Origin: Neostapfia colusana
Taxonomy: Eukaryota > Streptophyta > Magnoliopsida > Poales > Poaceae
NCBI GenBank assembly: GCA_030760725.1
Contig: JASWHV010000003.1
Location: 63,321,264 to 63,385,263, forward strand
DNA: 64,000 bases
Reading direction: 5' to 3'
Position 1 is the stretch's first letter. The number at the start of each line of letters is the position of its first letter. The position numbers were made by a program, and so were the translations under genes. Shown here piece by piece: positions 1-11,916 of this stretch. The notes beneath the pieces are model-generated. The model was not told where the DNA came from. It ran no database searches and saw only the letters and a program-made list of their open reading frames with translations.

Positions 1-3000
1 CTGTTTTGTCCGCAAGATTTCGTAAAGTTCTACACCAAATCTGTAGAAACTTTGAACTACAAAGTCGTAGCACATATCACAAACTTTTCAACGATGTCTT
101 ACATGAGACTTAGAGATTTTTCTTCAAGAAGTTATGGTTGATATACAGAAATTTCCAGGGAGCATTTTTGGTCTGCCCTGTTTCCGGACAGTGCATACTC
201 ATCTGAGATTTTCAGCCATTTGGAGGGAGTCTGTTCTGGAGTTCTACAGAAAAGTTGTAGAAGACTTCAAAACCTTTCCAGAAATGTATCCCTCAACTCC
301 ATTGGTTCAACCACTCTAAGGTTATGTCCTGTTCAAGTTCAGCAAAAATTCTGCCGAAAATAGGGGAGATTGTTTCTATGTCTTTGTGAATGATTCTATA
401 CTCCCAATTGACTCTTAGTTCAATATAGGATTTTATTAACCCCTAATCCTAGACTCCAAATTTACTCTTTTCTTTGAAAATTTTTGTTTCATGCAGTTGA
501 CAACATATCACAGTACTACGTTTCCTCACCAAATCAAATCCTAACCGGCGTTACACCGGCATATACGTCTCAAGGGGTGGCACTAAAACGATCACTCACA
601 CACGCCTTATACACGCAATGTTATACTCGTGGTTAAGTACCTGAAGAAAAACAATCAATAATGAAACACACAAAGATTTTCCATTTCAGGCAGGTCCATA
701 TCATAGTAAAAACATACGCCCCTATCATTGCCATATGGGTCGTCCTTGAGCCAAGTCACGTCTCAAGGTACATGGTCGCGTTTTCACACCACACGATGGG
801 AAACCCGAGTAGAGCGCAAACGGGTCGTCACGGTTGAGAATTTTATCAACCCAACGGATACCACCTACTGCCCTGCAGGACACGCCGATGGCAAGCGCTG
901 CGTATGTCCACCTAGGCTATTTCTAGAAGAACACACTATCACGTTACCGACCATACGATGGGGTTTCCACTTTCTTGCCTAATGCATGCCAGGGACCAGC
1001 ATTTCATATGAACTCAGGAACATGAAGAGTTCAAGAGTTTCATATTGATGCCTCACACCAAGCTGTGAGACCTATACCCTGAACCACTTTTCTCGTCAGG
1101 TGAGCTAACCGAAATTGATCCGCTTTCGGTGGCGTTCCTTACCATGTTTAACTCCACTTAGGTGTTTGTTACAGAATTGAAATACTGAATAATAACACAA
1201 GTTAACTTTCCACCTTAAGTAACTATACTAATAATAGTCCTTATGTGGGCATACTATACATTCCTCATTCGTATACTTCTAAGTTTTTGAAAATAAGCTA
1301 TTTTCATGTGTGCTATTCCCAATGCGGCTCTGATATCACGCCTATGGGGAATCCCTTCCGGGATCCACACTCTAGTATACACATTGGGTGGTGTCGTGCG
1401 ATGCGGTACCCAACAGCATACATGAAAAGAAACCAAAACATACAAAGTCTTTTATTTCTCAATGTAGTGTCATTTATGACATAATGTACCACGAGGGTAC
1501 ACGCAGCGGAATATACATACACACGTACTCTCGGTCTTAACTATGCAAAAGAGAAGACGTCCAGACCGCGGACACTTCTTACTAGCTTTCACAAAGGTGA
1601 GTGCAGTGGCAAGGTTTCCAATGAGTCTCCGATGTCTCACCAAACAACCATCTTCATAGCAAATTTTATATAACCTACAAAATGCTAATAATGCAACCGT
1701 GAGCACGATGGCTCAGCAAGACTTAACCGATATTCCTAGCATGAAACTATACATGCAGGGATTAATAATATAGGAAAAGATGTTGCAATAAAGTCACGCC
1801 TACATGTTAGTCCTTACTTTCAGTTTTATAGCAGCAGATTAATATGCCTTAGGCAGCCCTCACATCGGAAGTCCATAATCAAACAAGAAACGCTTTCCTC
1901 CGATGTGGTTATGCCCAAAGTGGAAGATAAACTTAGTGAGCTCTACAACTATAGCATACATGGTTTGCAATACAATGAACTTAAGAACTTCACAACAGCA
2001 ATGATTCATCGCACTTCATCTAGAAGTAATTACTACGTCACAACGCAGTGAACAAGTGGTACTCATATAACTGCGAGGGACGGTGATTCGAATCAGGACA
2101 CACCCGGAACACACGACACATACACCCGCCTCGAAAGACTCACACAAGAGTTCTTTCTTACGTTGTATGCAGCAACCTTCACCCGTCACTCCAATGCCGA
2201 ACCAGTTCTACTGACCCATCAGAAGGGCCACTACCCGGAACAGGTCGAAGTTGCTCTGCTGGTGGGTTTACACCTCTGACACCAACCCCCAAAATACGGC
2301 GGTATAAGTTTCGACACGAGAGTACCCGAGTTACATCGGTTTCCTAGACCCATAATTCCAGTATGCATCTGGTACTGTTCAAACTTTCTCAACAAGGCGG
2401 CATACGTATCGGTGCGTAACCAACACAAACAGAGCTACGGCAACACAGGCCCAGCGTACTACTGCTCCTACTCTCTGCTCGGTCTTATTTTCCATCCCAG
2501 TTATTCCATTCTCTAGAATCATAACCCGTTGAACCAAAATCCTAACCTCGCGAGTAGCTTCCAACTACCCGACTTGTACCGGATCCTATACAACTTAAGC
2601 CTAGCAAAAACTACACGAAGGTAACCTATTCTACCTTTTAACTCCAAGGGTTTGTGGGTCATGCATTTGGAGTATCAACCACCCTTGACCTAATGCACAA
2701 TACAAACTAGACCAATGAAAGTGATACAAAGTAAAATATAACTAAAAGTTGTTAAGTGCAAACCAGCGCTTGCCTTATGTTGCTGTAGGTTTAATCCTAC
2801 TTTAAAGTCAGTATCTTGGCGACGAGTAATGCCTCAACTTTCTGCTCCAAGTCGAGTTCCTCGTTGAGCTCCTTCGCCGTGTTTCCTACCGATATGAATA
2901 TGCACAAGTTTATATTGTAAATACAAGAATTACAACAAACGGTTTTCTGACCTAAGAATGGTTCAGACCAACTTGGAAGTGAGAGATGAGCTCTGTTATG

Positions 3001-5854
3001 GACAGAAACAGAGGAGAACTTTAGGTGAGCAGTGGATGTTTGTTGGAGAAAAATTCAAAGAGCTATTTAGTAGACATAAATATAAAGCTGGAAAGAAATA
3101 GCAGCAACTGGAGAAGATGACCTCAACTTGCTCTGAAATTTTAACAATGGCCCATAGATCATACATAGGTATAGCTTGCAAAATTTCAGACAAAGTTGAT
3201 GTAAGATGTGGCCTAAGGAATTTTCTTAGCTATTTGGCTTCTCCAAATTTCTATGGCAATTCTAGGGTCTTGGCATGCTCCAAATTTGGTTTTTCAGAAT
3301 CTTGGGAGTCTTATGAGTCTATAGGACTTGGTTTCACTATTGTTTGGGCTTCCTACACAGAGATATGGAATTTACAAGATTGGGCTAAAAGCTGGAAAAT
3401 TGTTTCTGTTATTTTTCCTAATTTTCAGAGACATACAAGATTGAATCATCATTTGGCCTAGAAAATAAGGCCCGATGCCTCTAAAATTTTTACTGCTATT
3501 CAATTATATATGTAAGAATGTCCTGCCCAAAATTGGGAATTTTCCAATGAACAGACTCCTGTAATTAATTACCTAAATTTTTTTAATTGAATTATTGAGC
3601 CAAATCCAGAGATTTTCATAAAAATTGGGATGCACCCCAGGATAGTACTCACTGAGAGGAATGCAACGAAATTTATTTGACAATTTGTGGAGGTTCCTAT
3701 CAAAAGTTATGAGCATTTGAATTTGAACTAAAACTAAAAATGAGGGAAAAGTTTAAACTCTTGCGCGTGGGCCCCACCAATCGGGTTCCTTCTTCCTCGA
3801 GCGTGGCAGAGCTCGGTGGCGGCGCTCTCCGGCGAGATCCGCGGGAACCGCTTTTCCGGCCTCCCCTACGGCTCAAACTCGCCGCCCCTCACTTTAGGAG
3901 CACGGGGAGCTCATCCATGGGGTCGGTCGAGGCCCTCGGTCACCGGAGATGCATCGGCGATGAGCGGCGGCGGCTCGACTTCGGCGGCGTCGAACTCACG
4001 CTAGGGTGGCTCAAACTCTTCGGTTTTTCTTCCTAGAGCACCGTGGTGGCATACTCATCACCGTCATGAGCTCAAATCAGCTCAAAAGTGGCTGCAAACA
4101 TGAGCTCATCGGCGACCTAGGGCCAAAACCGGCGGCTGCTAGGAATTTTGGAAAAACAGCGCCAAAACTTGATAAATTTTTTATGGTTTTTGATCCTAGA
4201 GAAGCATGGGAAGGTCTATAACATGTTTGTAGCTCGGCACAAGCTTTGGTGGAGTGATCACTATGAATTTTGAGTTTTGGGGCGGCTCAGTTCTATGAAT
4301 ACCGAAACACTCAACGGGGAAATTCTCCCTCGGCGATGCAGTAAGAGAGGAATGGTTTGCACCTTCGGTCTGCACACCTGACGGCGGTTCTTTTTCGTGT
4401 AGGGCGTCGGCCACGAAAGAGCTTCTAGCGTCCAGGCGCCGGGGCACCGAGGGTGTCGGGAGGCGGTGAAAGTTCTTCGGGACTGCGGGGGAGACTGTGG
4501 AGAGCGCGAGAGGGGAACTGGTTCACATGGGCAGTAGCACGGGGTTGCTTCACTAGGCGTCCTCATCTATCGAGCAGGAGCTAGCGCTAACCGGGTCGGT
4601 TGGGCGCCGGACGTCGGGAGGTGGCGCGCTACTGGTTGATGAGAAGCAGAGCACGGCAAAGCAGCTCTATGTGTCTCTGACCAGTGGGGTTCACGGCCCC
4701 TCTCCCTCTTATCCTCCAATTCGGTTTAAAATAGCAAATGAGCTCCAAATTTGATCGAACTTGGAGGATAGGCCAAAAGAACTGTGAGGAACACAATGGT
4801 GCACTTGAATTTGAATTTCAGTGAAGTCAGAATTTGAAACTAAAGTTTAAATTCAAATTCGAATTTTCTCCCGTTTTAATTCCAACGACTAGTACACCCT
4901 TTCCAAATGATCTGAAATTTTGCCGGGCTACCCGTGGATGCGTGGAGAACCAAATTGTAGATTTAGGTCTCTGTGTTCGGAAATTTTTGACAAGTTTAAT
5001 TTAGACTTGGAGCTCACACCTTTATATTCAAAAGTTTAAATTCCCTCTAATTTTCTCGGTGTGATTTGCAGCTCCACTTGCTAGAATTTTGGGATTTCAT
5101 GACCAGGGCATCTAATAGCAAATTGCCCAAACAACAAGAAGTCGATCGATGCACCTGCTCACTCGGGAACAAGGACCGTTGGATCTGGAATTGTAAGACG
5201 TACACCTCCAGTATTTGGTCAGCAGGGTAGAGCTCAACTAATTGGACGAAGTTGTGTCAACCATATTGGCGCACAACACGATGGAGAGTCATTGAACGAT
5301 TTAACCAGTTAGTAACTAGCCAATCCCACTCTTGTCATAGACCGATCTAACTTAGAGTTTTACCTCCTTTATCATCTCAAAGCAGCTGCTGCAAACGCAA
5401 TGCTGGAAGCCCTAAAGAAACACATGCGGGTAACCATACCAACAATAGCGACTATCAATATCAATTTGAACACATAGGAGTCAAAATCCAATTTAAGTGG
5501 GGTAGAGCCTTTAGCAGACCCACTAGTCCAGTCAGATAACGTACCTACTATCCCTTAGCAGATTGGCTGGCACCCTGTCAAAAAAAGAACGCCACGTGCA
5601 AACCACAAGGCCGCAACAGCAAATCAGGATGCAACAATAGCCATCTGCCAACCACGTAGGCGCAAAATAGAGTCTACGTTGTTTAGTTTGAAAGCTACAT
5701 CCCTAGGCAGAAAAGTACCAGTGAAACATGGATACCCAGACTCATTTTCGAGAAATCGTTAGAAATGCCGCAGGCACAGACACTAGGTTTCCCAAGCTAG
5801 TAAAAGGAACTATAAGAATCTCGAGAACAAGATTAAATTTAAGTGGGGTAGATT
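1..5854. other. Non-coding stretch, probable interior of a large LTR element
   Basis: I find no convincing protein in any frame; open frames are short and match nothing I recognise. The stretch is AT-rich with a GC-rich block at about 3765-4640. It ends in a purine-rich tract (about 5841-5854, aagtggggtagatt) that looks like the polypurine tract of an LTR element, directly followed by an LTR-like start at 5855. The simplest reading is the untranslated interior of a large retrotransposon derivative whose 5' LTR lies left of the window. This is inference from position and composition; older fragments of other elements may be mixed in. Confidence 0.35.
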
Positions 5855-6447
5855 TGTCACATCCCAAATTTTTGAAACCAAATAGAAATAGGTCCAAACT
5901 AGAATTTTTAGAAGATCATGAGCATATATAAATTTCTAAATAAAAATGAGACGTATATATGTAAGAATATGCATGTGTCGGCTATAGAGATTTACCATCA
6001 AACAACAAACAAGAGTAGGGAACCGGATCTTGAACCAACACTAATTGAAGAACAACATATACACATGTACAGCTAAAACCACTTAGCTTATCCTAATAGA
6101 CAGACACGAAAGAGAAATGATGGCGACATGTATACACATATATATATGACTATATGCTAGCCATTACAAGCCAAATTTAATAAGAAAATCGAGAGCCAGT
6201 TATCTCAAAGCAAAACCCATGAAACAATTGGCATAAACACACCCCACAAAACCCAATAGCAATAATTTAAACACAAAAGTCAAAATATTAGCAAAGTATC
6301 ATATATATGTACATAACCAGCTAATAAATTCATTAAAACAAATAATACAACTAACCAAGTAGTTGTAGCTACATATACACGTATATGTGGTAAACTTTAA
6401 TGCAAATTATACAAACAAATCGAGTAAGGAAATAGTAACTCAGGTGG

Positions 6448-6510
6448 CATATATATGTATACACACACACACACATAGATATGATATATGTATATACATA
6501 AAACCCAAAC
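6448..6510. repeat. AT/AC microsatellite-like tract
   Basis: Runs of alternating at and ac dinucleotides (for example acacacacacaca near 6461-6474) within the AT-rich part of the long LTR. It is simple sequence with no coding content. Confidence 0.6.
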
Positions 6511-6893
6511 AATAGCATAGATCTCAATGATTAAGAACGAAGAGTAAAAAAAGAGTAATATATAAGTATATACACATATACGCATATACACTAATAACTA
6601 AAGTAACACAAATAAATCCAGTATCAAATATCAAGTCAATAGACTCTTTGGGTGTAAATCAAATTTTCAATTTAAATGCACGATTTAATCTCCTAATTTG
6701 GAAAAGAATTGAAACCTCACTGGGCCGAGCCCATCTCTTCCCTCTTCATTTTTCTGGCACGGACCATATATTTTCCTCTCTCCCCAGCCGGCCCAGCTCT
6801 TTTTCTTTTTCCGTTTCCTCCTTTCCTTGCGCGCGGCCTAGCCCAGCCCAGCCTGGCCCGACACTATTCTTCTTCCTCCTCCCACCGCCTCTG

Positions 6894-7401
6894 TGTGACA
6901 TCCCGACTTAATAGGATTGATAGAATACTCATACCATCAAGGTATACCTTCTTTTCCGAAAGCCCACCTGCAAAGGCTCCGCTGCAACTCTGACTTTATA
7001 TTCCGCTGATGTACATTAGAGTGTACATTAGTATTTGTAAAACAGATCTCTTGTTTAATACACACTTGTGTATGTCTTGGTTTCATTTCTGTGTGTGATA
7101 GTCGGTGCCGCCTAACACGGCACCACCCAATGCAATTCCTGGAGTGTTGAGGCGACCGGCCCCCACAGCCGTATCCTGACTTAATAGGATTGATAGAATA
7201 CTCATACCATCAAGGTATACCTTCTTTTCCAGAAGCCCACCTGGAAAGGACTTCGGGGTTAAGCGTGCTTGGCCCGAAGAAATTTGGGGATGGGTGACCG
7301 ACCAGGAAGTCTTCCCAGGTGCGCACGAGTGAGGACAAAGTGCGCAGAAAAGACTAGTGTTGGTCTGTGGGGACAGTCTGTGATCCTAGAGAGCTGCCAC
7401 A
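6894..7401 (+). repeat. 5' LTR of Cassandra element, expanded by an internal duplication and filler
   Basis: The 3' LTR is 234 bp, but this copy is 508 bp. The first about 85 bp of the LTR (6894-6978) are followed by about 194 bp of unrelated sequence (6979-7172). The LTR then restarts at its seventh base and runs to 7401. The head of the LTR is therefore present twice around a filler. The target duplication outside it argues that the whole is one element rather than two neighbours. Confidence 0.75.
7251..7322 (+). repeat. 5S rRNA-like segment in the Cassandra 5' LTR
   Basis: The segment contains gttaagcgtgcttgg and ggatgggtgacc, followed by gaagtcttcc. These match the A box, C box and following stem of plant 5S rRNA in the same order and spacing. 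The second copy lies in the 3' LTR at about 7743-7812, with aatcgtgctta in place of aagcgtgcttg. It is not a full 5S gene: the 5' half of the rRNA is missing. Confidence 0.8.
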
Positions 7402-7660
7402 AATGGTATCAGAGCCGACCCACGCGGTTTCACGGGTGCGTACGGGTCAGTGAGAACGATAAGACAGCGTACGGGTCAGGGACGTGGGTACATACACATG
7501 ACGCATGGGTCCTCTGTGAGGGACACGATATGGTACGTATGCTGCTAACACGACGTATGGTATGCGTATGCCAGTACTGAACATAGGGACGTGGCTAAGA
7601 GAGGACGTTCCTGTCTTGGCGTTGACCGACGAGGATGTTGGTCTTCTAAGGGGGGTGGAT

Positions 7661-7894
7661 TGTGACATCCCGACTTAATAGGATTGATAGAATAATCATA
7701 CCATCAAGGTATACCTTCTTTTTCGAAAGCCCACCTGCAAAGGACTCCGGGGTTAATCGTGCTTAGTTCGGAGAAATTTGGGGATGGGTGACCGACCATG
7801 AAGTCTTCTCGGGTGCGCACGAGTGAGGACAAAGAGCGCAGAAATGACTATGATGGTCTATGGGGACAGTCTATGATCCTAGAGAGTTGCCACA
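7661..7894 (+). repeat. 3' LTR of Cassandra element (234 bp)
   Basis: It starts TGTGACATCC after a G-rich polypurine tract and ends TTGCCACA. It aligns along its length with the 5' LTR apart from the filler in that copy, and contains the second 5S-like segment at about 7743-7812. Confidence 0.85.
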
Positions 7895-7899
7895 CTCTA

Positions 7900-9013
7900 T
7901 CCCGTCGCCCGCGCCACCGCCTAGATTCACGTCGGCTCCCCTGCTCCGTGCCCATACCGCCAGCCCGAGATGTTTCCCCCATCAAGTCGGTCTAGCGCGC
8001 TATACCGTGAATCCCCAACCGCCTTTCTCAGCCATGCGCAAGGAAATATCGGGCGCCACCACTACACCGATAACCGCCATTGCCGGCTATTTAAGGGCCC
8101 AGCTCACCCATCCGGAAAGGCAGCGCCACCCTAGCGATGCTCCCAGGCCCATAGCCAAGCGGATTCAAGCACCATCCGGAGTGAATTTTGCAGTTTGCCT
8201 CTTTCTTCCCCAAGTTCGGCAACCTCCGAATTCTCCGCCGGTGAGCCTCACTACCTCCTTCCTTCGCTTCCTTCGGCGTCCCTAGAAGTTCACAGAGTCG
8301 TGCTACCCGCTAGAGCTTGCGCTAAGGCCTTGTAGGGGTGCCCGCACCGAGCACAGCCACCAACCGCCACAAGGCGCCGCCGGCCGCCCTGGAGGTTCTC
8401 CCGGTCGAGACAAGGGCCCCACATCCTTCCACACACCCCCGCGCACTCACCCAACGCGTTGGACCAAAAAAATGCGCATGACTAGGAGTTCCAAGAGCAC
8501 CGCCACGGTGACAACCTCCGGCGAACCGCCGGCGCCGCCCCAGTGAGTTTCACCGTCACTAACCACCCCCGTTAGGCTCCCCACGTCACGTAGATCACCG
8601 ACCCACAGTTCATTAGGTCACACGAAGAAAAGGTCGTAGCTCCGGCTAGCCGCTGGCGAGCTACTCCGGCCAGCCGTCACCTCACCACAGCCGGCCAATG
8701 TGGTGCCCATGTGGCACACATGTGGTGTACGTGTCGCATGCCACGTCATCGAACCTGTACATGTGGCTGCACAGTCACCCCCCCACCACCCCCTTAAGGC
8801 CCATTGCTTGCGTGGCAGATGAGGCGGCAGCCAACTCAACACTTTTGCCCACATGGCAGCCCAGTCAACATTCACCTAACTGCCACATCAGCCTAGTCCA
8901 TTTAGTGTTGGTTTAGAACACTCCTGTGGACCTGGTTCACATGAACCAAAGGCACAAAGGACCCTGTCAGCCATGGCCCACCTGTCAGCCATTAGAGTTA
9001 TGCAGAAATGCTA
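7900..9013. other. Continuation of the interrupted long LTR, GC-rich, no gene
   Basis: GC-rich, low-complexity cytosine-rich sequence between the Cassandra and hAT insertions. Open frames exist on both strands but show no recognisable protein. I read it as part of the long LTR that began at 5855. Confidence 0.4.
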
Positions 9014-9021
9014 CAACCACA

Positions 9022-11908
9022 TAGGGATGGCAGCGGGTGCCCATTACCCGTTTACCCGTGGATATCCCACCCGATGGGTACGGATTCAGGTATAACTGCA
9101 GATCCACGGGTACGGGTTCGGGTAACGGGTTGAATCCAACGGATATTTCTTATCGGGTAAAAAAATTCCATACCCATATCCGTATACCCGAACCCGTTCT
9201 GACATGTGCGCCAATACACCATTATATAATAGTTCTAGCTTCTAGGGTTTGGTTTTCTTTCCTTTCCAACTCCCCTGCTCGGCTGCTCCTGCGCAGCGCC
9301 GCCCCCGGCCCTCCCTCCACCCCGAGTCCGTCCCCAAGTCCTCCAGTCCTCCTCCTCCTCCCGACTCCTGACTCCGAGTCGCCAGCGGGCAGCAGCCCAG
9401 CACCTCGGTCCGCCGCCGCCCCACAAACTGTGCCGCCGCCTGGAGCCCCCGAGAACCCCCGACGGCCGACGCTCCCAGCGGATCCCACCACCGCCTTTGG
9501 CCTCCCGCCTCCCTGCGCCGCCGCCTCCTGGCTGTCTGGTCCGTGCTGCGTCGCCGACTCCTTGGCCTTGCGCCGCCGCTCCCCATCCGGACGCCACCTC
9601 GCCTCAGAGCTGCGCCGCCGCCTCCGGCCTCTCTGCTGCGTCGCTGACGCCTCCGACCTCAGTTTTGATGTCAAATCCCGGCAGTAGTGCGCACCAAGGC
9701 TCGGCAACTGGTCCAACCATACCTGTTGAAGACAGTGCTGATACTAATTCAGTTTCATCGCAGGAAACAGAAGTGAATGTTGCCCCTGGTTCAAAACGGA
9801 AGCTTAGATCAGATGTGTGGAGTGACTTCGAGCTTGTGGATGATGAAGGAGTATGGAAAGCTAAATGCAACCATTGCAAGAAGAAGCTTTCAGCAACATC
9901 AAAAAATGGTACATCACACTTAAAATCTCATTCTCAGATCTGTATCTATAAGAAACAGAAACAAGGTGAAAAAATACAAACTAACCTAAGGTTTGCAACA
10001 ACACCGAAAGGGCAAGTGGCAGTAGAGAATTATGTATTCAATCAAGATGTGGCTAGAAGAGCTCTTGTTCACATGATTATACTACATGAATATCCGTTGT
10101 CTATTGTTGATCACTATGGTTTTCGTAAGTTTGTTAGTGCATTGCAACCTTTATTTAAGATGGGCACTAGAAATACATTAAGAAGAGACATTCTTAATTT
10201 CTATGATGAGGAGAAGAAGAAAGCTAGAATATTCTTGCAGAGAAGCAATTGTCGTGTTGCTATCACTACTGATCTTTGGACAGCTGACAATCAAAAAAGG
10301 GGTTACATGGCTGTGACCAGGCATTTTATTGATGACTCATGGATGCTGAAAAGTTGCATATTAAGGTGATTTTACTTACTACTGTGTGCTAATTTATAAT
10401 ACATTTATACATTTGTGTCTTATGTTCTTGTTAATTGTTGTCTTATATAGGTTTATGTATGTGCCATGTCCTCATACGGCAGAAATTATATGTGATACAT
10501 TGCACAAATGTCTTCTAAGTTGGGATATTGATCGTAGGGTGTCCACTATTACCCTTGATAATTGCAGCACCAACGACAACATGGTTAGTTTAATGGAGGC
10601 AAGACTTGGTTCTGTTAATATGTTACTGAATGGAAGGGTGCTTCATATAAGGTGTTGTGCACATATTCTGGGACAAAATATGTGATAGCTAATCTTTTCT
10701 TCCCAAAAGTTTGTGAGATAAAACTTAAAATCATCTCTTGGGGTCATGATGAGAATGAAACTATTAGAAAAATGTCTGCTGCCATGATAGAAAAATATGA
10801 CAAGTATTGGTCTGATATCCATGGTTTGATGGCTGTTGCTGTTATTCTTGACCCACGACTTAAGATGACAATGTTGCATGCTTGCTATATTGTCTTGTTT
10901 GGTGAAGGATCAGCTGAAAAATATGTTACAGAGGCTCATGAACTACTAACTGAATTGATGAAACACTATCAAGTGAAAGAACTGGAGTTTATGATTACAT
11001 CTTGTAGTGTTGCTGGCTCTTCGGTTAGTGCAACTACTGTATTGTCAATTTTTAAATCTGTTGCTGCAAATAAGAAGACTACAGCCTTTGTTAGAAGTAA
11101 GAATGAACTAGATCGGTATTTAGAAGAAGAAACTCTACCTCATAGTGATAATGATTGCTTTGACATCCTTGGTTGGTGGAAGTTGGAGGGAGCCCGTTAC
11201 CCAACTTTGAGACTAGTTGCTCGTGATATTTTGGCTATTCTAATCACCACTGTTGCTTCCGAGTCGGCTTTTAGCACAAGTGGAAGGTTGTTGAGTGAGC
11301 ATCGTAGCCGTCTTGCCCCTAAAATGTTGGAAGCTTTGATGTGTTCTCAAAGCTGGCTTCGGCAAACTCTCAAAGGTAAAAAAATCTGCAGCTTAAACAT
11401 AGATTTAGAATTTGTACATGCTTCAATTCTAATCTTAAAATCTTTTGTAGGTGTCTCCGATGAAAGAATGAATAGCTTTTGGTCTTGTCTTGAGGATAAC
11501 AAAGAAGACATGAAGGAGGAATCATGCATAAGTGGCAATGCTATTGATTCTGACTAAATGTTTCAGTTTGGAGTCCATGTTTTAAAACTGAATGTATTTC
11601 TAATGATTATTTAAGTTGGTATTGTGTTATGTGTTGAATATGTTCTCTTATGTGTGTATGTTGTGTTATGTGTTGATCATGTTTGGTATGTGTTAAACTG
11701 TTCCATAAATCTATATGCAATGTATTTTTTTATTAAAGGTTTTCGGGTAACGGATATACCCGCGGATAAAAAATATCCGCGAGTAACGGATACGGATAAT
11801 ATTTTTACCCGCTGCGGGTAACGGGTACGGGTTCGGGTACGGATTTTATCCAGCGGGTACGGTAATCCAGAGTAATATCCGCGGGTTTTTTACCCGTTGC
11901 CATCCCTA
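9022..11908 (+). mobile_element. hAT-superfamily DNA transposon, near-complete but with a defective transposase
   Basis: The 2887-bp element is bounded by inverted termini: tagggatggcagcgggt at the left, and the reverse complement of tagggatggcaacgggt at the right (one mismatch in 17). It is flanked by a perfect 8-bp duplication caaccaca (9014-9021 and 11909-11916), the size expected for hAT. Both ends are filled with many short acccg/cgggt motifs, likely subterminal transposase-binding repeats. It encodes a BED-finger transposase in the same orientation. The perfect ends and duplication show a real insertion into the long LTR. The transposase has lost a central block, so the copy is probably not autonomous. 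Confidence 0.93.
9668..11557 (+). pseudogene. hAT transposase (BED zinc finger, hAT dimerisation domain), internally deleted
   Basis: The N-terminal part has a BED-type zinc finger at about 9817-9950 (CNHC, then paired HLKSH histidines). A proline-rich frame continues upstream to an ATG at 9497, so the start is uncertain; 9668 fits the family better. An 85-bp GT-AG intron (10366-10450) joins the frame up to the motif FMYVPCPHTAE. After HIRCCAHI (about 10665) the sequence jumps to SGTKY...NLFFP in another frame. About 110 residues expected here, including part of the catalytic RNase-H fold, are missing. The C-terminal part (10690-11557) has LMAVAVILDPRLKM and the dimerisation domain (about 11110-11360, TTVASESAFSTSGR). 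A further in-frame 75-bp intron is possible at 11376-11450. Family: RICESLEEPER/DAYSLEEPER-like. Not functional as it stands. Confidence 0.85.
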
Positions 11909-11916
11909 CAACCACA

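Larger units (their letters stand above)
6894..7894 (+). mobile_element. Cassandra-type TRIM retrotransposon with 5S rRNA-derived LTRs
   Basis: A 1-kb element without protein. Two LTRs (6894-7401 and 7661-7894) start TGTGACATCC (5' copy) and end GCCACA. The 5' LTR is followed by a primer-binding site tggtatcagagc (7404-7415), complementary to initiator tRNA-Met. The 3' LTR is preceded by a polypurine tract aaggggggtggat (7648-7660). The flanks ctctg (6889-6893) and ctcta (7895-7899) look like a 4-of-5 target duplication. Each LTR holds a segment resembling the internal promoter part of 5S rRNA, the hallmark of Cassandra. Such elements are mobilised by proteins of other retrotransposons. Confidence 0.88.

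Noticed and set aside
3117..3461. A 114-residue plus-strand open frame
   Set aside because: No domain, no homologue I recognise, AT-rich codons and a position inside repeat-like non-coding sequence.
9037..9687. Long Pro/Ala-rich frames on both strands at the left end of the hAT element
   Set aside because: GC-rich low-complexity sequence gives open frames in several phases; only the frame with the BED finger has family motifs.
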